This document shows, one piece after another, positions 40,101-47,872 of a stretch of 51,417 nt of DNA. Source of the stretch: a virus. The first letter of the stretch is position 1. Each line of letters begins with the position of its first letter. Made by a program: the position numbers and the translations under genes. Where the stretch lies: positions 1-51,417 of the IMG/VR virus record IMGVR_UViG_3300009124_000024, one strand, 5' to 3'. The notes under the pieces were generated by a model, which was not told where the DNA came from, searched no databases, and saw only the letters and a list, made by a program, of their open reading frames with translations.

Positions 40101-43100
40101 GCATCATCATTAAAACGATATACTCCATTATATAAAGTAACAGGTGCTTCGTTAAAGTGATCTGTAATTGAAGTTCCTTCTTGACCTCTCAATACAGTTA
40201 CTGTTCTGGAATTTGAGTCAATAGACTCAATCTTCATAATTTCACTATCAACTTTGATGAAATCATTTTCGGATAGTTTGTTAATCTGTCTTAAAGTAAG
40301 TTCTTTGTTCTGTAGAGAAAATCCGACATGATCAACATTGAGTGCTAATCTTTGCGTAGAAATTTCAATAGGATTTCTTTGAAGACTGTTATCTAAAACT
40401 GTTAGAGTGTCTCCTTTGATATAACCTGAACCTTTAGATGTGATTTCAATAACTGAACAACTACCATAACCAACCCCTGCAGGATCATTTACTACAATTC
40501 TTGCTCTGGCATTATTTTCATCTCCAGGAGCACCAATACCATTTCTAACTTGAGTTTGATCGAAGAAAATTAGTTCTACATCCAAATACTCACCTGATGT
40601 GTAACCAAGACCACCATTGAGTAAATCAACTCTACCAACACCAGTATCATTAACAATACTGCTAAATGATGGTGGTCTTAGAGTAACGGTCTGATAAAAT
40701 CTCTTTCTTACATAATAGGTTGTAGTAGTTTCACTTTCATCAGGAACGATATCAACATTAACAATACTTCCAACACCAACATTATGAGGAGCATCAGTCT
40801 CCATCAATGCAATATCATTGTTGATAACAAATGGTGTCAGACCTTTACTCAATGAAGTGTATGTAACTACTTCTAATCCTACATCATCTCCTAAGGTTGT
40901 GCTTTGTAAGAAATAATTTTTTGTAGCACCTTCTGGAACCACAAATTCTCCAGTGAGAACTTCTACTTTTAAGGAGTTTTGATCTGTTGTAGATTCTAAA
41001 ATTTTTCCAGTAGCAAGAAGATCATCATCACCATCAGTTAATAATAATGTAGAATTTGAAGTAAATGATGCATTATCACTAATAATGATGTTAATGATAT
41101 TACTGGAAGAATTTAAGACACTGCCTTCTTTGTAAGTTCCTGTAACTTGATCAATGACAAATTCATTGCCATTAAACACTTGACCAATTACACGTCCCGT
41201 AAAATCAGAACCTTCTTGTGTAATAATGTCATCTTTGAACAAATATGCAGGTGAAGTTAGTTTTACTAAAGCAACACTAAAATTATTTGTTGGATCTAAA
41301 GATGCAGATGTCAATGAAGTAACATTTTTTCCTGTAACTTCTGCAACAACAGCAGCTGCCCCAGATCCTTCTGATCCTAAATCAGAAACAATAAATCTGT
41401 TACCAACTTTAAATGATGCTGGAGATTCTTCAATGTCCAAAGAAGATACAGAACCTTTTGATGTTTTGTTTACTTGGAAGACAACATTGCCCCCGTTTTT
41501 AGAAATATCAGAAGTTCTTAGTCTTTTTGCATAGAATGGGATATCATCTTGTGATAAATCTGCATTGTAATTAGAGTCTACAGGAAGAGAATAGAAATTC
41601 TTACCTAAGATGTATGGAAACTTTGGAGCACCATTACTATCAATAGTGACAAAATATGCATAAACACCTTCAGGATATTCTGGTGTTACACAGAATCTGC
41701 CGTTGTTTTCATCTAATTCTAATTTACCAGTCTCTGTTGATGGATTCCATTGATAATCCTCAATAAAAGTTCCTAAAGGAAATACTTCTGGGTTAGGACC
41801 ACCAAGACGGTTATTTTTCAGACTGTAACCAGAACGAATTCGATTGACAGCACTATTGCTGTCTAAAGGGTTGCTAAAACCATAAGGACCATAAATGGGA
41901 TTACCATCATAAGCATATCCCAAAATAGGAGAGTGATTGGATCCATCGTCGTTAAGTTCGTTTCTGAGTTCAGATGGGTTTGCTACGATACCATAACCAA
42001 ATCCTTTTGTTGGATTGTAGTTTTGGAATACGTAACCATTGGAATCGTCGAGTTTATCGCCAAGATTTACATATCTGTCTTTTGTGTATGTGGTAATATT
42101 TGCTGTTGCTTCTGCATCTACACCTACAGGAAGAATATCAACAATAACTTCTCCTCTGGTATAGAACTTACCTTCGTCCACCATTTCAAAATCAACGACC
42201 TTGCCATTTTCCAAAATGGCATTATATTCAGCAAAGCGACCTTTACCTAAACGGTCAACAATTCTTACTGTAGGTGGAGTCGTATAATACTCACCAGAGT
42301 CTACAACTTGAATACTTGTAATTCTTCCGAAAGTAACAATAGCACCTGCTCGTGCTCCTCTACCAGAGGTAATTGTAACTGAAGGATCTTCAGTATAACC
42401 AGTAGTATCTAATAATTCAATACTATCTACAGTTTCTCCAGAAAGTTTTGATCTTGCTTTACCTGGAGTATTGTTAATTAAAACAGTGGGAGGATCAATA
42501 TATCCAGATCCTTTAGATGTAACAGAAAAAGACTCAATAGGACCAGACTTAACCTGAGAGAAATCTTTATAACTAAACGCTACAGTACCATCTATAAAAA
42601 TACCAACATCTCTCTGTGTGGTTGGATATGTTTCGGTAATAGTTTGAGGATTCTTTCTAATCAACCTCATCACTTTTTGATCACTCACTGTTGCTTGAGT
42701 GGTCGCTTTTAAAATTGCTCTGCTTGGATATGAAGATGAGCAGATGTAGTAATAATTTGAATCTTCGTAAATAGCAGATACATCTGTATTAAACTCACTA
42801 ATCTGACTGGTGATTACTGGGTTATTACTGATTGCCTTTGTAGAACTTGAAATCCATCTGGTTGCATTCTGAGATTTATCTGTAATGATAGGATCTCTGG
42901 TAATAAAACCAGGATCAGAAACTTCAACAAAATCACCTTCTTCTGAATATGGTGCTTCTACTGATGGGTTTAAGTTATATAAAACTCCAAGAACTAATAG
43001 TTTTACGTTTCCTGCACTTACAGTAGAATAACTATAGACATCAGTTCCCTCTGTGTAAGTATTAGATGTCTCTCTTGACTCTACGTAAAACTGATTAATA

Positions 43101-44152
43101 TTTTTTTCGTTATACCTAAATTCTTCAGTGCCAATTAAAAATCTACCTCTTGGTTTGAATCCTTGAGTAGAAAATACGTTTACTCTATTGCCAGGACCAA
43201 GATTTGGAATAAATGTTTCTGTTAACTCTGTTTTAGAAGCAACATCAAAAGAGTTGTTCAAAGAAGCAGTATCTAAGACAATTTGATATAATTGATCTCC
43301 ATCAACTACCCCAGCACCAAGAACGTTGTCTACAATCGCAGAAGCATACCCAACACTTGAATTGAGTGGATCTAAAGATTGAACAAGAGTCTCTCCAACG
43401 AGAGACTTAGGATCACCAGAAAGAACTTTTACTTTCAATGAATATGATGTAATCCAATCTGAAGTAGAAGACTTTAAAGTAAAATCTTTTGGTTTTACAA
43501 CCTCTGGTCTGTCATTAGATACCAGAGTGTTGAAAATAAATTTGATAGATTTATCTGTGCCTTTTGCACGATAAAAACTGGAAATATTCTTGATTAATGT
43601 TCTTTTATCGACCGCAGACTTTAGATACTTTTCTGGGAACGATGCAAGGTAGTCAGACTCAAAGTTTTTTACAATAGCATACAAAAACAGATTACTGATG
43701 TTCTGGACATTAGAACCAGATACATGCTGTTCTGCTAAAGTAGATACAAAATTACTCTTGTCGTATAAGTCTCCTAATGTAGTATTACCACTTACACCAC
43801 GAGATACTTCTTTAAACTGAGTGGCAGTTCTCTCTTTATAAAAGAGAATCTCATCCCCAATCTTAATATATCCGTTCTGCTCTGGGAATGAAGTCGCATC
43901 AACAACAGTAATCGTTGTGTCACTCGCTGACACAGATTCTGACAATATAGTATTTTCTTTTAGAAGATTCTGCTCATAAAAATCGATATCACGATATTTC
44001 GTGATATTTTGAATCACATCGAGAGGTTGTCCCCTAAGTTCTAACTGCTCATAGTATTTCTCAATAACTTTTGAGAAATTCTCATAATCAGAAGAAATGA
44101 ACTCGGGTAATTGGGTCTCAATTAGAGTAGATATTCTTCTAGTCTCTGCCAT
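34100..44152 (-). CDS. gp7: Giant baseplate wedge protein gp7, 3350 aa
   Basis: The N-terminal ~250 residues align by eye with the C-terminal part of T4 gp7 (1032 aa). LIETQLPEFISSDYENFSKV and FLYAIVKNFESDYLASFPEK lead into RTLIKNISSFYRAKGTDKSI and then KVLSGDPKSLVGETLV. The partner motif WRDLIKQTTHPAGFQLFGEV occurs near residue 1850, like T4 gp7's HPVGFGF segment. Between and after these lie insertions: two 'GYIKIGDEILFYK'-type modules (~100 and ~2960), several GSGYxxPPTV repeats, and a YHYH-like block near 742 (LGYAYDGNPIYGPYGFS). gp7 initiates wedge assembly with gp10 in T4. It starts 6 nt after the gp6 stop, the conserved 6-7-8 order. The ORF is uninterrupted. The identification as gp7 is good; the roles of most inserted domains are unknown. 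Confidence 0.87.
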   Translation of the reverse strand: MAETRRISTLIETQLPEFISSDYENFSKVIEKYYEQLELRGQPLDVIQNITKYRDIDFYEQNLLKENTILSESVSASDTTITVVDATSFPEQNGYIKIGDEILFYKERTATQFKEVSRGVSGNTTLGDLYDKSNFVSTLAEQHVSGSNVQNISNLFLYAIVKNFESDYLASFPEKYLKSAVDKRTLIKNISSFYRAKGTDKSIKFIFNTLVSNDRPEVVKPKDFTLKSSTSDWITSYSLKVKVLSGDPKSLVGETLVQSLDPLNSSVGYASAIVDNVLGAGVVDGDQLYQIVLDTASLNNSFDVASKTELTETFIPNLGPGNRVNVFSTQGFKPRGRFLIGTEEFRYNEKNINQFYVESRETSNTYTEGTDVYSYSTVSAGNVKLLVLGVLYNLNPSVEAPYSEEGDFVEVSDPGFITRDPIITDKSQNATRWISSSTKAISNNPVITSQISEFNTDVSAIYEDSNYYYICSSSYPSRAILKATTQATVSDQKVMRLIRKNPQTITETYPTTQRDVGIFIDGTVAFSYKDFSQVKSGPIESFSVTSKGSGYIDPPTVLINNTPGKARSKLSGETVDSIELLDTTGYTEDPSVTITSGRGARAGAIVTFGRITSIQVVDSGEYYTTPPTVRIVDRLGKGRFAEYNAILENGKVVDFEMVDEGKFYTRGEVIVDILPVGVDAEATANITTYTKDRYVNLGDKLDDSNGYVFQNYNPTKGFGYGIVANPSELRNELNDDGSNHSPILGYAYDGNPIYGPYGFSNPLDSNSAVNRIRSGYSLKNNRLGGPNPEVFPLGTFIEDYQWNPSTETGKLELDENNGRFCVTPEYPEGVYAYFVTIDSNGAPKFPYILGKNFYSLPVDSNYNADLSQDDIPFYAKRLRTSDISKNGGNVVFQVNKTSKGSVSSLDIEESPASFKVGNRFIVSDLGSEGSGAAAVVAEVTGKNVTSLTSASLDPTNNFSVALVKLTSPAYLFKDDIITQEGSDFTGRVIGQVFNGNEFVIDQVTGTYKEGSVLNSSSNIINIIISDNASFTSNSTLLLTDGDDDLLATGKILESTTDQNSLKVEVLTGEFVVPEGATKNYFLQSTTLGDDVGLEVVTYTSLSKGLTPFVINNDIALMETDAPHNVGVGSIVNVDIVPDESETTTTYYVRKRFYQTVTLRPPSFSSIVNDTGVGRVDLLNGGLGYTSGEYLDVELIFFDQTQVRNGIGAPGDENNARARIVVNDPAGVGYGSCSVIEITSKGSGYIKGDTLTVLDNSLQRNPIEISTQRLALNVDHVGFSLQNKELTLRQINKLSENDFIKVDSEIMKIESIDSNSRTVTVLRGQEGTSITDHFNEAPVTLYNGVYRFNDDARPLGTDLNDPFIIGYDDKTQEVTVAYNYNATNPRQITNSTIFQDNSSPRKSIAISSTTVGENKLEFSKDQTFATYDINTDIRIQKYYRYLFDTSHVSMNGIFLDFSASRTGSIFTEEKEVSGIQPGNPGSYVAITLGFGPNIVGAPQRRFPVNFDTYYYFIKASSDVNTDNAALKVIDDPLTGPKTVLFATSTKFAYEIPQTPDYIGTGDIEYTTNSPFAQGKIYSTRITNLGSDYKRLPILDGCFVSNDNAAVVETKFDTITGSITSVNLTEVGKDYINPKAIVTNGDGSGAEFKVSSESGRITKIEIVSPGSGFTYAPTVTVYEGAVKGFFKSTTIGVPQDLSIINNGGSFHTDKTLLSSYRSNYALVVKGDEPKFYRGERVEQRVGQTVIFSAIVSDKGWRTGSNILRLSKITGTVDLNLPLKSVKDSERSVEVSDVLYTEFEPEIKSYYDNLGRYSSDRGKVGSRYQKVTDSYYYQDFSYVIQSRTPIDVWRDLIKQTTHPAGFQLFGEVLIDSEQEATMPTVQTPTTSISYIELAPKTVSTEHKSTKITNSFVSVATTTLRRGVGSISIDEYDTEGIIARELILAQPFNGRYATKEDYVGSIRAITKAGDNSSNTFAYTDIGGAFNIPLGSYAHWIKFKMVSNSKNQPAIVPFINSGSPAQSWDGNDNYSILPNDEYATDGSGIFDLTKITRMSIGFLFPFGEYDINPDGSSYEFGALIESIESDFSQISSGFEVGDQITFYENAASYITVEVTSVDAPAYDVVEGVIGNGNILGRKTFTLLDKKTNLPYAPYNEQELFLTLNGIAQEPGKSFKVSGNNITFSEAPLGPLFPQTGENLDDTYETDAAKLVCKAFRFKDNGYNERYLRKLKNISSQFDGIANQFDLYWENGSIVKADPGEKFLIFINGILQEAKESPEAPLGNAYYILRRPNPAEPDAIVFSEPPRNFDDDIDSPPVQLDQKETFFGYGVGSYDRFRIDNNLIPYRGVGPYLVFGEVDGRVKNITDDRFVLVFVDGVLQNPNSYILNGPNLTFLSPITKYTPETGESVQNRVRLISLYGRDVPKTLSFYDFDRVGLTNEITVEINRVIDDPQANAEYLEWQGRLNSFNPSTPKLVYTIKSDGSRHILGSLSLARFDELADGTQSGQSKVGVVATNFKLTLLNAANIDFENLSYNPLTNTADDSRVHSIYVTDKADFSEFISFNVISKAFSIDISYDVDDEGRRQLSRNLPAWIRGSETGNQAYYNINTTTLDIQPGDQILVDGESEYRTIEYVPGKASLRNFGEGQTAKYEHFAKVDVTNYNGIVRGEGLSITTQIDSSGRVSGLGFSDLEWNRRDLQLFFDTGILLQPTAYQYFVPPQVKFVPVDGNGGGARAEVLTKDGQILDVVLTSPGFGYTQPPKAVVTRGYVVKKNSQRVINSLSVLNIESDVAAGGALSVVQTEVTLLGEGLQATIFSIIAVGGFAGDQLTSDDQWTTILQSAGDIVNPSGHQLGESIRPAPGGSQIFTKREAFGAFDQVASALIANETVITCTVNSVQSITTTQEPETVCDVITSIIHKQINTPAVFVKEDSFSATGTFLDSPLSPTATTVYVASTTLFPTSGTLQIGKEIVSYEKTLTDRFYEVTRGIEGTEAQAHPAGQYLRTIPTSVVVLPVGPTTILITESAVRVTDAKLVELKSQIISEQEVKNSERYIEIENEFQIVTPQVEVSEVIVSARSIFNPSETSITNNPDRSIQVTTTLSTSSDVGMREDLAERNYIRDHQIVTNIPDAIEVDREIFIIPPTTYLDGSQSSSSYSSVTQVVAAVSTITSDSVKVKSVERFNQVGINIDVLGEDLQVQTEITTFDGFRTELAFSSVLGTYETIINVSASPTIAELEALTTYTVSETVINLRDLSARIDFPRTADGGIAGGQSEDGPKRVLTVLDLYGEADVRTHSFIETNVDLSVNRISSTYSVTSNFPTIDGRLKPADVSIQREMGIIDYFEEFVVLQTSIKTRN

Positions 44153-44158
44153 TTAAGA

Positions 44159-45967
44159 TTACTCTTTGTAAATCGTGAATGAACTCTTAGGGATGTCCAC
44201 ATCGAGATATACTTCTCTTGTGGCAAGGATATCGTTATTCAAAGGAATAGTTCTGATTTCGATTTTGTTATCGAAGAAACTACCCTCAATAATTGTAAGA
44301 TCGTATAATCTAATTTCGCCTTTTGTATAATCGACAGTTCCAACAGAGTCGTTTAGAACAATCTTTTCGCCAGTTATAGAGTCTACTCTATATAGGATCA
44401 TTTTACCAGATCTATCTTCGAGAAACACAGTATACAGAGGATACTCGCTTACTCTAAATCCTGTAGACTGAACAATAATGTCATCATCGCAAGTATCATC
44501 GAAGGCATTCTGAAAACAGATTTCATAAAAGAACTTGCTGTTAATTGCAGGATAGAAATCCTTTCTCATTTTAATAGTAGTGAGATTACTATTGATACTA
44601 CGGTCAGCATCGTCAATTACACCAATAAACTTAGAATATCTAAACTTACCATTAAATTTTTCTGTATCAGATGAAACAATATATTGCTCTAATCCAGAGA
44701 TTATTTTTGATTTAATTTCATCTACAGTCTGATTAGTCTTAATTTTGCTGTAGTAAACCTTTGAAGTCAATTCAACATAAAGAACAGATGCATCAATTAC
44801 GTCTGGTGTAATAGACGCAACCATGTATGGTTTTAGACCATCGATGATCTGTCTCTTAGTAACAGAACTTAAACGTGGTGCAGTAGAAGGTTTGACAACA
44901 ATCTTAACTTTTCCATACTCAGGGGGATCATCTTCTTCGCCACCAAATGTAATAATGTCTGCAATAGCAGGATAAATCTCTCTTACAATTGCTGCATAAT
45001 CAGAAGCAGTAACTGCTCTGTTCTGTGTGCCATAGAATTTAGGAGCATTGAATTTGATCTTCTTGACAGATTCAATCTCAGACCCACCAGATGCCACTTC
45101 TACAAGGTCTGACGATCCGCTATACACAACGTCGTAATTGTAGTTAGAGTCGCCTTGTGGGTCTTCCAGGACGCCGTTAAAGGTGAATGATCTTGCACCA
45201 TTAGATTCAGGTCCCTTTGTTGAGATATAAGTGATCTCAACCACGTTACCAGACTCAAGAGATCTGCCCAAAACACCATCACCAAAGAAAATCTCATACT
45301 GCTCGTCTTCAATCTCTTCAACATAGAAGACGCTCGATTCTCCAGTGATATCTAAAATACTATCTGCTCTTGCATAAACCTCACCAACGGTGCTCTGTGA
45401 CGATGGGAAAATACGCACTCTAAGCGTTGAAATGTCTGCACTGGGGTTTTGGATCACAAAACGGTTTGAACGTGCTGCATTGACCGTATAAGTGTCAGTG
45501 ACGAAGTTTCCCTCGTAGATCTCCACATTCTCAAAAGATGCTGTACCTCCTACAACTGCTGTCTTAATATCTTCAACAGCTACAAAGTTGTAAACATCAT
45601 TATCATATGTGGCATTGAAACCCGATCCTTTCTTCAGAACGATTTCATTTGGAGCAACATTAGGAAATACAACATCAAAGTTGAGAATTGCTCTTGGTGA
45701 TGTTGCCGACTTCGGTGTATAACCTAATTGCTTTGCCAGTGCCACCACATTGTCCCTGAGCGTTGCTGAATCCAGAAACGTCTCATTCACCACCATGTTG
45801 GTGTTAAATGCTGTGTAATACGTATTATATGCTAATACGTCAAGCAGATTCGACCATACTGAACCTTCAAAATCAAAATCAGTAAATTCTCCCTGCGATC
45901 TCAAGTATTCCTTGAGAGCAGTCTTGATGTCTGCAAAGTCTAAGTTTGATAGTTGAACGTATGGCAT
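44159..45967 (-). CDS. gp6: Baseplate wedge protein gp6
   Basis: The 602-aa product is a clear gp6/baseplate J family protein. The N-terminus has LSNLDFADIKTALKEYLRSQ, then FDFEGSVWSNLLDVLAYNTY and NMVVNETFLDSATLRDNVV, followed by AKQLGYTPKSATSPRA. The middle has YEIFFGDGVLGRSLESGN and NRAVTASDYAAIVREIYPAI. The C-terminal half carries 'YSKFIGVIDDADRSINSNL'. T4 gp6 is 660 aa and forms the iris-like ring that holds the baseplate wedges together. It overlaps the gp25 stop by one base (TAATG) and is followed by gp7, the conserved 25-6-7 order. Confidence 0.97.
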   Translation of the reverse strand: MPYVQLSNLDFADIKTALKEYLRSQGEFTDFDFEGSVWSNLLDVLAYNTYYTAFNTNMVVNETFLDSATLRDNVVALAKQLGYTPKSATSPRAILNFDVVFPNVAPNEIVLKKGSGFNATYDNDVYNFVAVEDIKTAVVGGTASFENVEIYEGNFVTDTYTVNAARSNRFVIQNPSADISTLRVRIFPSSQSTVGEVYARADSILDITGESSVFYVEEIEDEQYEIFFGDGVLGRSLESGNVVEITYISTKGPESNGARSFTFNGVLEDPQGDSNYNYDVVYSGSSDLVEVASGGSEIESVKKIKFNAPKFYGTQNRAVTASDYAAIVREIYPAIADIITFGGEEDDPPEYGKVKIVVKPSTAPRLSSVTKRQIIDGLKPYMVASITPDVIDASVLYVELTSKVYYSKIKTNQTVDEIKSKIISGLEQYIVSSDTEKFNGKFRYSKFIGVIDDADRSINSNLTTIKMRKDFYPAINSKFFYEICFQNAFDDTCDDDIIVQSTGFRVSEYPLYTVFLEDRSGKMILYRVDSITGEKIVLNDSVGTVDYTKGEIRLYDLTIIEGSFFDNKIEIRTIPLNNDILATREVYLDVDIPKSSFTIYKE

Positions 45968-46359
45968 TATCGAGTTCTCTCTAAGAAGAATTCTATGGCG
46001 ACTGGAAAGTCTTCTCTACCAATAATTTCAAATTCTAAAGCAACATCAAATCCATTATCATCATAATTAGCATCAACTTCTATACCAGTTACGGTAATTC
46101 TTGGTTCAAATTGATCTAATGTATCACGAATATTAGAACTAATTTCAGACGCAGTTACTACATCCAAATTCTCAAATAGTAATCTACGAAGATTTGAACC
46201 TAACTGCGGCTGAAATGGTCTCTCACCTTTTGATGTTAGTAGCAAATTTACAACAGACTGCTTAATTGCAGCATCATCCTTCTTGACAATTAAGTCACCT
46301 GTAACGGGATGTGGTTTGAACGTGACGTTCAAATCCTTGAAGGTTTGGAACTTTGCCAC
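45967..46359 (-). CDS. gp25: Baseplate wedge protein gp25
   Basis: The 130-aa product is a gp25 homologue, nearly the same length as in T4 (132 aa). Recognisable elements are the N-terminal FQTFKDLNVTFKPHPVTGDL, the segment LLTSKGERPFQPQLGSNLRR followed by LLFEN, and the conserved FEPRI (EPR) core used for contact with gp6 and the sheath. gp25 nucleates sheath assembly at the baseplate rim. The start codon is GTG (MAKFQ), chosen because it gives the family length. No strong Shine-Dalgarno is visible. The late promoter at 46384-46391 would give a short leader. Confidence 0.96.
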   Translation of the reverse strand: MAKFQTFKDLNVTFKPHPVTGDLIVKKDDAAIKQSVVNLLLTSKGERPFQPQLGSNLRRLLFENLDVVTASEISSNIRDTLDQFEPRITVTGIEVDANYDDNGFDVALEFEIIGREDFPVAIEFFLERTR

Positions 46360-46383
46360 ACGAATAGTAGAGTGTATCTTATC

Positions 46384-46391
46384 TATTTATA
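46384..46391 (-). promoter_or_regulatory. T4-type late promoter (TATAAATA) for gp25-6-7
   Basis: A perfect TATAAATA on the minus strand lies 25 nt before the gp25 start and just before the stop codon of the 64-aa gene (46393 region). It is placed to drive the wedge block. Confidence 0.8.
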
Positions 46392-46392
46392 G

Positions 46393-46587
46393 TCAGTCTG
46401 ACCAACGCTCTACAAAATCATCAAACCCATTCTGTCCACCACAGGGACGACTCATACGATCCTCAGGGGGCGTTGAATACTTATTCTTTCTATGCTTCTT
46501 CAACCAGTATTCGCTATCAACCTCCGTGATAAGTGTCATTCCTGACTCTTTAAATTCTTCGCTCTTATCGACTGGTGAATTTGCCAT
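46393..46587 (-). CDS. Small hypothetical protein, 64 aa
   Basis: The 64-aa protein begins MANSPVDKSEEFKESGMTLI and ends FDDFVERWSD. It is hydrophilic with a basic centre (YWLKKHRKNKYS) and acidic ends. A strong ribosome site (AGGAGG) precedes the ATG, and the first 23 bases overlap the end of the upstream 162-aa gene, which argues for a real, coupled gene. No domain recognised. It sits directly before the gp25 late promoter, so it is in the upstream late unit. Confidence 0.72.
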   Translation of the reverse strand: MANSPVDKSEEFKESGMTLITEVDSEYWLKKHRKNKYSTPPEDRMSRPCGGQNGFDDFVERWSD

Positions 46588-47053
46588 TGACTATCCTCCT
46601 ATACATTGATGGCGACCAATACTTATAATAATCAGTTTTGTGCAAAGTTTCTCTCGCACTCTCTAATTTATCACGTTTTTGAATGAGTAGCAAGTTTCCT
46701 TTACTAAAGTTTGTCTGGACACCACTAATGTGAGTAGTGTCATCCATATGATCATCAAGCACAACATACTCTGCTTGACTCATATTAAGTTCCGCAACCC
46801 GCTGCATCATAGCGCATTCAGAGATGTCGTCCTCCAAAATGAAGATGATAACGTCCGCATCAGGTAATGAATTCAGAGTCACACGCCGCAAGGCACGCTC
46901 CTCTATATGAACAGACGCAGAAAAAGCGTAGGGACAGATGGAATGTCCACCCAGTTCCCCACGCTTCTCAGAGATATTCTTAATCCATTCTCTAACTTTA
47001 CTTACCTTGTCCACGATACATTTTTCTCGCTTTGTTGCGACTGGTACTGGCAT
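46565..47053 (-). CDS. Cyanophage conserved hypothetical protein with CPYA motif, up to 162 aa
   Basis: The reading frame gives up to 162 aa from an ATG at 47053 (MPVPVATKREKC). The recognisable conserved part begins about residue 15: VREWIKNISEKRGELGGHSI, then CPYAFSA, followed by ADVIIFILEDDISE and EYVVLDDHM. The ELGGxxICPYA stretch recurs in cyanophage proteins of this kind as I recall. The alternating strand/helix pattern suggests a compact alpha/beta fold. The first 15 residues overlap the 48-aa gene in another frame, so a later GTG (VDKVSK) may be the true start. No enzymatic activity can be assigned; the single conserved Cys could be catalytic or metal-binding. Confidence 0.72.
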   Translation of the reverse strand: MPVPVATKREKCIVDKVSKVREWIKNISEKRGELGGHSICPYAFSASVHIEERALRRVTLNSLPDADVIIFILEDDISECAMMQRVAELNMSQAEYVVLDDHMDDTTHISGVQTNFSKGNLLLIQKRDKLESARETLHKTDYYKYWSPSMYRRIVNGKFTSR

Positions 47054-47144
47054 ATTTAGTATGCTTCCCCTTTCCCTGACGGGATTTCTTGGGTTTTGCT
47101 TCTACGTAACCGCCAGAACCTGTGAGTGAAGGACGCTTTGCCAT
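46998..47144 (-). CDS. Small basic protein, 48 aa
   Basis: This ORF (MAKRPSLTGSGGYVEAKPKK, then SRQGKGKHTKYASTSRNKAR, ending MYRGQGK) runs from an ATG with a good ribosome site (CGGAGA) to a TAA. It is very rich in Lys, Arg, Gly and Ser, with almost no acidic residue, as expected of an RNA-, DNA- or phosphate-binding peptide. It overlaps the first ~56 bases of the 162-aa ORF in a different frame. I recall closely similar small basic proteins at this position in marine T4-like cyanophages, function unknown. A TATAAT-like hexamer lies about 20 nt upstream of the ATG. Confidence 0.68.
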   Translation of the reverse strand: MAKRPSLTGSGGYVEAKPKKSRQGKGKHTKYASTSRNKARKMYRGQGK

Positions 47145-47178
47145 AGTTTCTCCGTGTGTACTCTCATATTATAGCATA

Positions 47179-47517
47179 TTATGCGGCAAATACTCTCGCT
47201 GTGCTCGCTTTTGCAATGGTAATGTTAGTAGATGAGTTCAACACATCACCCTGCTTACCAATAGACTGCTTCCCAACCTTTACAGTGCTCACTGCCTTTA
47301 AAGTTCTTGGACTCTGGCATGGATCGCCCTTCGGTGTCGTCCCTGGTGCTGGTCTGAAACTATCTGTGTTCTTCAGAACTAACTGCTTACCAGCATAGAC
47401 CTTAACAACACCTCCACCACCTACTGAAGGTCGCCCTAAGACTAAAGGCGGTGTATTACATGTGCCCTTTCCGCCAGAGTCTGTTGATGTAATGTCAGCA
47501 ACTGGTTTACCTGCCAT
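47179..47517 (-). CDS. PAAR-like baseplate tip protein
   Basis: The 112-aa product begins MAGKPVADITSTDSGGKGTC and has the compact Gly/Pro/Val-rich composition of PAAR-repeat proteins, with NTPPLVLGRPSVGGGGVVKV, then KQLVLKNTDSF and KVGKQSIGKQGDVLNSSTNI. PAAR proteins (T4 gp5.4 type) cap the central spike of the contractile tail and sharpen it for membrane penetration, usually coordinating a metal at the tip. Two Cys (near 20 and 67) are possible ligands. A ribosome site (AAGAGGT) precedes the ATG. The start lies within the end of the 77-aa gene (76-nt overlap). It is encoded ahead of the wedge block. Confidence 0.82.
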   Translation of the reverse strand: MAGKPVADITSTDSGGKGTCNTPPLVLGRPSVGGGGVVKVYAGKQLVLKNTDSFRPAPGTTPKGDPCQSPRTLKAVSTVKVGKQSIGKQGDVLNSSTNITIAKASTARVFAA

Positions 47518-47675
47518 CGTACCTCTTGTAACTGTATATAAGTGTCATTGAGAAAATCTACCAAGGTCTCATGTTCCTCCGACCCTGGTCGGCAATACAT
47601 TAACGTGGTCGGTTCCTCACAGTCCCTCAGTCTCTTCTCCAAGGAATTCAACTGTGCTATCAACTCTTGCTCCAT
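47442..47675 (-). CDS. Small coiled-coil protein, 77 aa
   Basis: The 77-aa protein starts MEQELIAQLNSLEKRLRDCE, followed by a Pro/Thr/Cys-containing turn and a second helix HETLVDFLNDTYIQLQEVRW. The two-helix pattern with heptads suggests a helical hairpin or dimer. Its last 25 codons overlap the PAAR gene in a different frame, and its first 20 codons overlap the 84-aa gene. Such overlap in phage genomes usually reflects tight translational coupling. A shorter version cannot be excluded since the C-terminal part is coded within PAAR DNA. Function unknown. Confidence 0.62.
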   Translation of the reverse strand: MEQELIAQLNSLEKRLRDCEEPTTLMYCRPGSEEHETLVDFLNDTYIQLQEVRWQVNQLLTLHQQTLAERAHVIHRL

Positions 47676-47871
47676 TTTTAAAACTTTCTCGATAATTTAT
47701 ACCGTATGCCCCGAAGGCACTCGAAATGTCGATTTCAGGTGCTGCTGAAGCAGCACCAAAATAGTCCATCGCAGCATCTTCGATTGCATCGGCAAACTCA
47801 TTAAACTCGTCGAACCTCTGCTCCTTAATAGTGCCGTCCTTGGTCTTATAAGTGATTTTATGTTGTTCCAT
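47617..47871 (-). CDS. Hypothetical protein, 84 aa
   Basis: I take the ATG at 47871 (MEQHKITYKTKDGTI) because the upstream in-frame codon at 47895 is a TTG inside the 38-aa gene. The protein has an N-terminal beta hairpin (KITYKTKDGTIKEQRFDEF), then an acidic helix (EFADAIEDAAMDYFG) and a Gly/Ser/Ala-rich middle, ending in VDSTVEFLGEETEGL. It is acidic overall. The ATG lies one base after the TAA of the 38-aa gene, so the two are coupled. No family recognised. Confidence 0.68.
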   Translation of the reverse strand: MEQHKITYKTKDGTIKEQRFDEFNEFADAIEDAAMDYFGAASAAPEIDISSAFGAYGINYRESFKNGARVDSTVEFLGEETEGL

Positions 47872-47872
47872 A

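Noticed and set aside
46565-47053. Possible gp53 (baseplate wedge) identity for the 162-aa protein because of its place before gp25
   Set aside because: None of the recognisable gp53 sequence blocks is present; the ELGGxxICPYA region points to a different cyanophage family.
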